The notes beneath the pieces are model-generated. The model did not search any database, was not told the origin of the DNA, and saw only the letters and a program-made list of their open reading frames with translations. The translations under genes were made by a program, and so were the position numbers. A stretch of DNA of 64,000 nucleotides from Neobacillus sp. Marseille-Q6967 (lineage in GTDB: Bacteria; Bacillota; Bacilli; Bacillales; Cytobacillaceae), in contig NZ_OX267715.1 of NCBI RefSeq assembly GCF_946151075.1, positions 713,501-777,500 on the forward strand. The letters run 5' to 3'. Position 1 is the stretch's first letter. Every line of letters starts with the position of its first letter. Below are positions 62,629 to 64,000 of this stretch, piece after piece.

Positions 62629-62648
62629 TTATCTTGAATTCGAGATAA
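62629..62648. promoter_or_regulatory. Putative MhqR operator
   Basis: TTATCTTGAATTCGAGATAA is a 20-base palindrome with one mismatched pair, and fits the ATCTCGAAT-type inverted repeat I remember for Bacillus MhqR. It lies upstream of the dioxygenase gene. Confidence 0.55.
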
Positions 62649-62891
62649 ATGTAACATATCTTTTAATAGGTGTCAATTTGTGCAGAAATTCAAAAGAAAA
62701 TTTCACATTTATAAGTTTTTTCTAACCTAATGATGTAAATCACAAACAGGCTTTTGTTAAAGAAGATAGAGCGGAAAATATTCTTAAAGTCCTCGGCTAG
62801 GGGACTTTTTTAATTTTGTGTATAAGGATTTACGGGAATGGTACAAGAAGGTATAGTTAAAAATACGAGATAAGATAGTAAGGAGAAGAGA

Positions 62892-63461
62892 TTGTTAATG
62901 AAAACTTTGTTGATTGATATGGATTCGGTCATTTGTGACTTAATGTCAGAATGGCATCAGCGCTATAATCAGGACTATAATGATACACTTACTGTAGAGC
63001 GCCTGAAATGTTGGAACTCTGACAGATATGTGAAACCAGAATGCGGAATGAAAATATACGATTATTTAAAAGAACCAGGTTTATTTTTAGGGCTCCGCCC
63101 ACTTCCGCATGCTATTGAAGTCCTGGAAAGACTGCATGTTAAATACGATATTTTAATCGTGACTAGCAGTATAACAACTGCCTTTGTGGAAAAAGAACAA
63201 TGGGTAGAGCAGCATCTTCCTTTCTTAGGAAAACGCAACTTGATTTTTTCACATCGTAAAGATATGGTGGTAGGCGATTTATTATTTGATGATGCACCCC
63301 ACAATCTACTTGATTTTACTTCGACCGGAAGGATAGCTGTAGCGATGGATTATCCTTACAATAAAGACGTGAATGTTCCTAGGGTCAAAAACTGGCTGGA
63401 GTTTGAAGAATTTCTTAATAGGCCAGTATTAGAAGGGAAAAAGCTGTATGCAACCTGTTGA
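62892..63461 (+). CDS. 5'(3')-deoxyribonucleotidase-like HAD phosphatase
   Basis: About 188 residues. The HAD motif I is LLIDMDSVICDLM (DxDSV, nucleophile Asp and acid Asp), motif II is ILIVTSS, and motif IV is DLLFDDAPHNL. This fits the NT5C family, which removes phosphate from deoxynucleotides; Bacillus YorS/YqfW-type proteins are relatives. TTG 62892 has AGGAG six bases upstream; ATG 62898 is the alternative. The end overlaps the next gene by 14 bases. Confidence 0.8.
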   Translation: MLMKTLLIDMDSVICDLMSEWHQRYNQDYNDTLTVERLKCWNSDRYVKPECGMKIYDYLKEPGLFLGLRPLPHAIEVLERLHVKYDILIVTSSITTAFVEKEQWVEQHLPFLGKRNLIFSHRKDMVVGDLLFDDAPHNLLDFTSTGRIAVAMDYPYNKDVNVPRVKNWLEFEEFLNRPVLEGKKLYATC

Positions 63462-64000
63462 TATTCTAATAATAGGCGGAGGGCCTGCAGGTGTTTCAGC
63501 AGCGTTGTGGTGCAAGCGGCTTGGAATTAATCATCTACTCATCGAAAAAAACAATGAATTAGGTGGACAGTTAGCTAAAATTCACAATGAAATTATTGAT
63601 TATCCTGGGCTTTACTCAAATAATGGAAAAGAAATGCTTCGGATTTTTACGACCCAATTAGAGGATCGGCAGTGCCCATACCTTTTAAATATAGAAATTA
63701 TATCTTTAAATATGGAAAATAGGACTATAAAGATCAAACAGGATAATGAGCTACTTAATATTAATTTTAAATATATCATTTTAGCGACAGGGGCGAGTCA
63801 AAGAACTCTCGGTGTTCTAGGAGAAAAAGAGATGATGGAAAGGGGAGAAGTGTATTCAGCAACCGCAGATGCCTATCTGTTTAAAAATAAAACGGTAGCT
63901 GTTGTTGGCGGTGGTGACCGGGCTGTTGAAGGAGCCCTTTTGTTGGCGGATTTTGCTGAACGTGTATACTTAATTCATCGTACGAGACGGTTTAAGGCTC
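63448..64000 (+). CDS. Thioredoxin-reductase-like flavoprotein without CxxC, 3' end cut off
   Basis: The frame is open to the right edge (184 codons seen). FAD-binding DILIIGGGPAGVSAALWCKR, ELGGQL and IILATGAS, then NAD(P)-binding VAVVGGGDRAVEGALLLADF and LIHRTRRFKA follow the TrxB order. Where TrxB has its redox pair CAT C-DG, this protein reads YSATADA: both cysteines are replaced (Ser and Ala). It therefore cannot be a normal thioredoxin reductase and may reduce another partner through FAD only. AAGGG precedes ATG. It overlaps the nucleotidase gene, suggesting a joint operon. Confidence 0.8.
   Translation, partial: MQPVDILIIGGGPAGVSAALWCKRLGINHLLIEKNNELGGQLAKIHNEIIDYPGLYSNNGKEMLRIFTTQLEDRQCPYLLNIEIISLNMENRTIKIKQDNELLNINFKYIILATGASQRTLGVLGEKEMMERGEVYSATADAYLFKNKTVAVVGGGDRAVEGALLLADFAERVYLIHRTRRFKA

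Overview
The window is a low-GC stretch of a spore-forming Bacillaceae chromosome, in the Bacillus/Neobacillus range. The evidence is a GerA-type germinant receptor operon, a LysM plus GH18 spore-lytic-type enzyme, the ccpN-ppsR-ppdK cluster, a class III fructose-1,6-bisphosphatase, strong AGGAGG-type ribosome sites and tRNA genes with encoded CCA. Both ends cut a gene: a nickel-type permease at the left and a thioredoxin-reductase-like flavoprotein at the right.

Left to right. 1-4.4 kb holds the end of a nikBCDE-type ABC importer and a MATE exporter. 4.6-9.8 kb holds a tricistronic ger operon plus a small fourth gene. It lies between a broken phage DnaD-like replication gene and a broken tyrosine recombinase, so it looks like the surviving cargo of a decayed mobile element. 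9.8-23.5 kb is a fructan locus: a LacI-type repressor with five near-identical operators, a three-gene sugar importer (two permeases and a lipoprotein, no ATPase), fructokinase, a cytoplasmic GH32 enzyme, a YesL protein and a 1,787-residue secreted protein with two GH32 domains. Polymer cut outside would be imported, trimmed inside and phosphorylated. Class III fbp follows at 23.8 kb. 25.8-29.9 kb has small genes, a duplicated hairpin element, a two-gene membrane operon (SPFH-like plus SH3 protein) and an SGNH hydrolase. 30-32.6 kb is an ABC-2 exporter, followed by a small zinc-ribbon gene and an Fpg-family glycosylase.

34.2-38.4 kb is ccpN-ppsR-ppdK, a control point for pyruvate to PEP. It is followed by a YbxH-like gene and a type I holin-like toxin whose promoter carries a LexA-like box and whose mRNA ends can pair. 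39-46.4 kb has a SUV3-like helicase, an array of 52-bp tandem repeats and the Hen1-Pnkp RNA repair pair. 46.5-59.2 kb is mostly housekeeping: a cortex-lytic-type glycosidase, a class C carboxypeptidase, endonuclease IV, a thioesterase, a FrnE-like protein, nitronate monooxygenase, DedA, cardiolipin synthase, a luciferase-like oxidoreductase and BrnQ. A seven-gene tRNA cluster (Glu, Arg, Pro, Cys, Gly, Ile, Asn) is followed by methionine aminopeptidase, a small ABM-like protein, a ring-cleaving dioxygenase with an MhqR-like operator, a deoxyribonucleotidase and the flavoprotein, which has lost the redox cysteines.

All calls come from reading the sequence and from remembered family motifs; no search was run. 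The strongest leads for new biology are the SOS-linked type I toxin, the 52-bp array beside the RNA repair genes, the double-GH32 fructanase with an altered nucleophile motif, the SPFH/SH3 operon and the ger operon between mobile-element relics.
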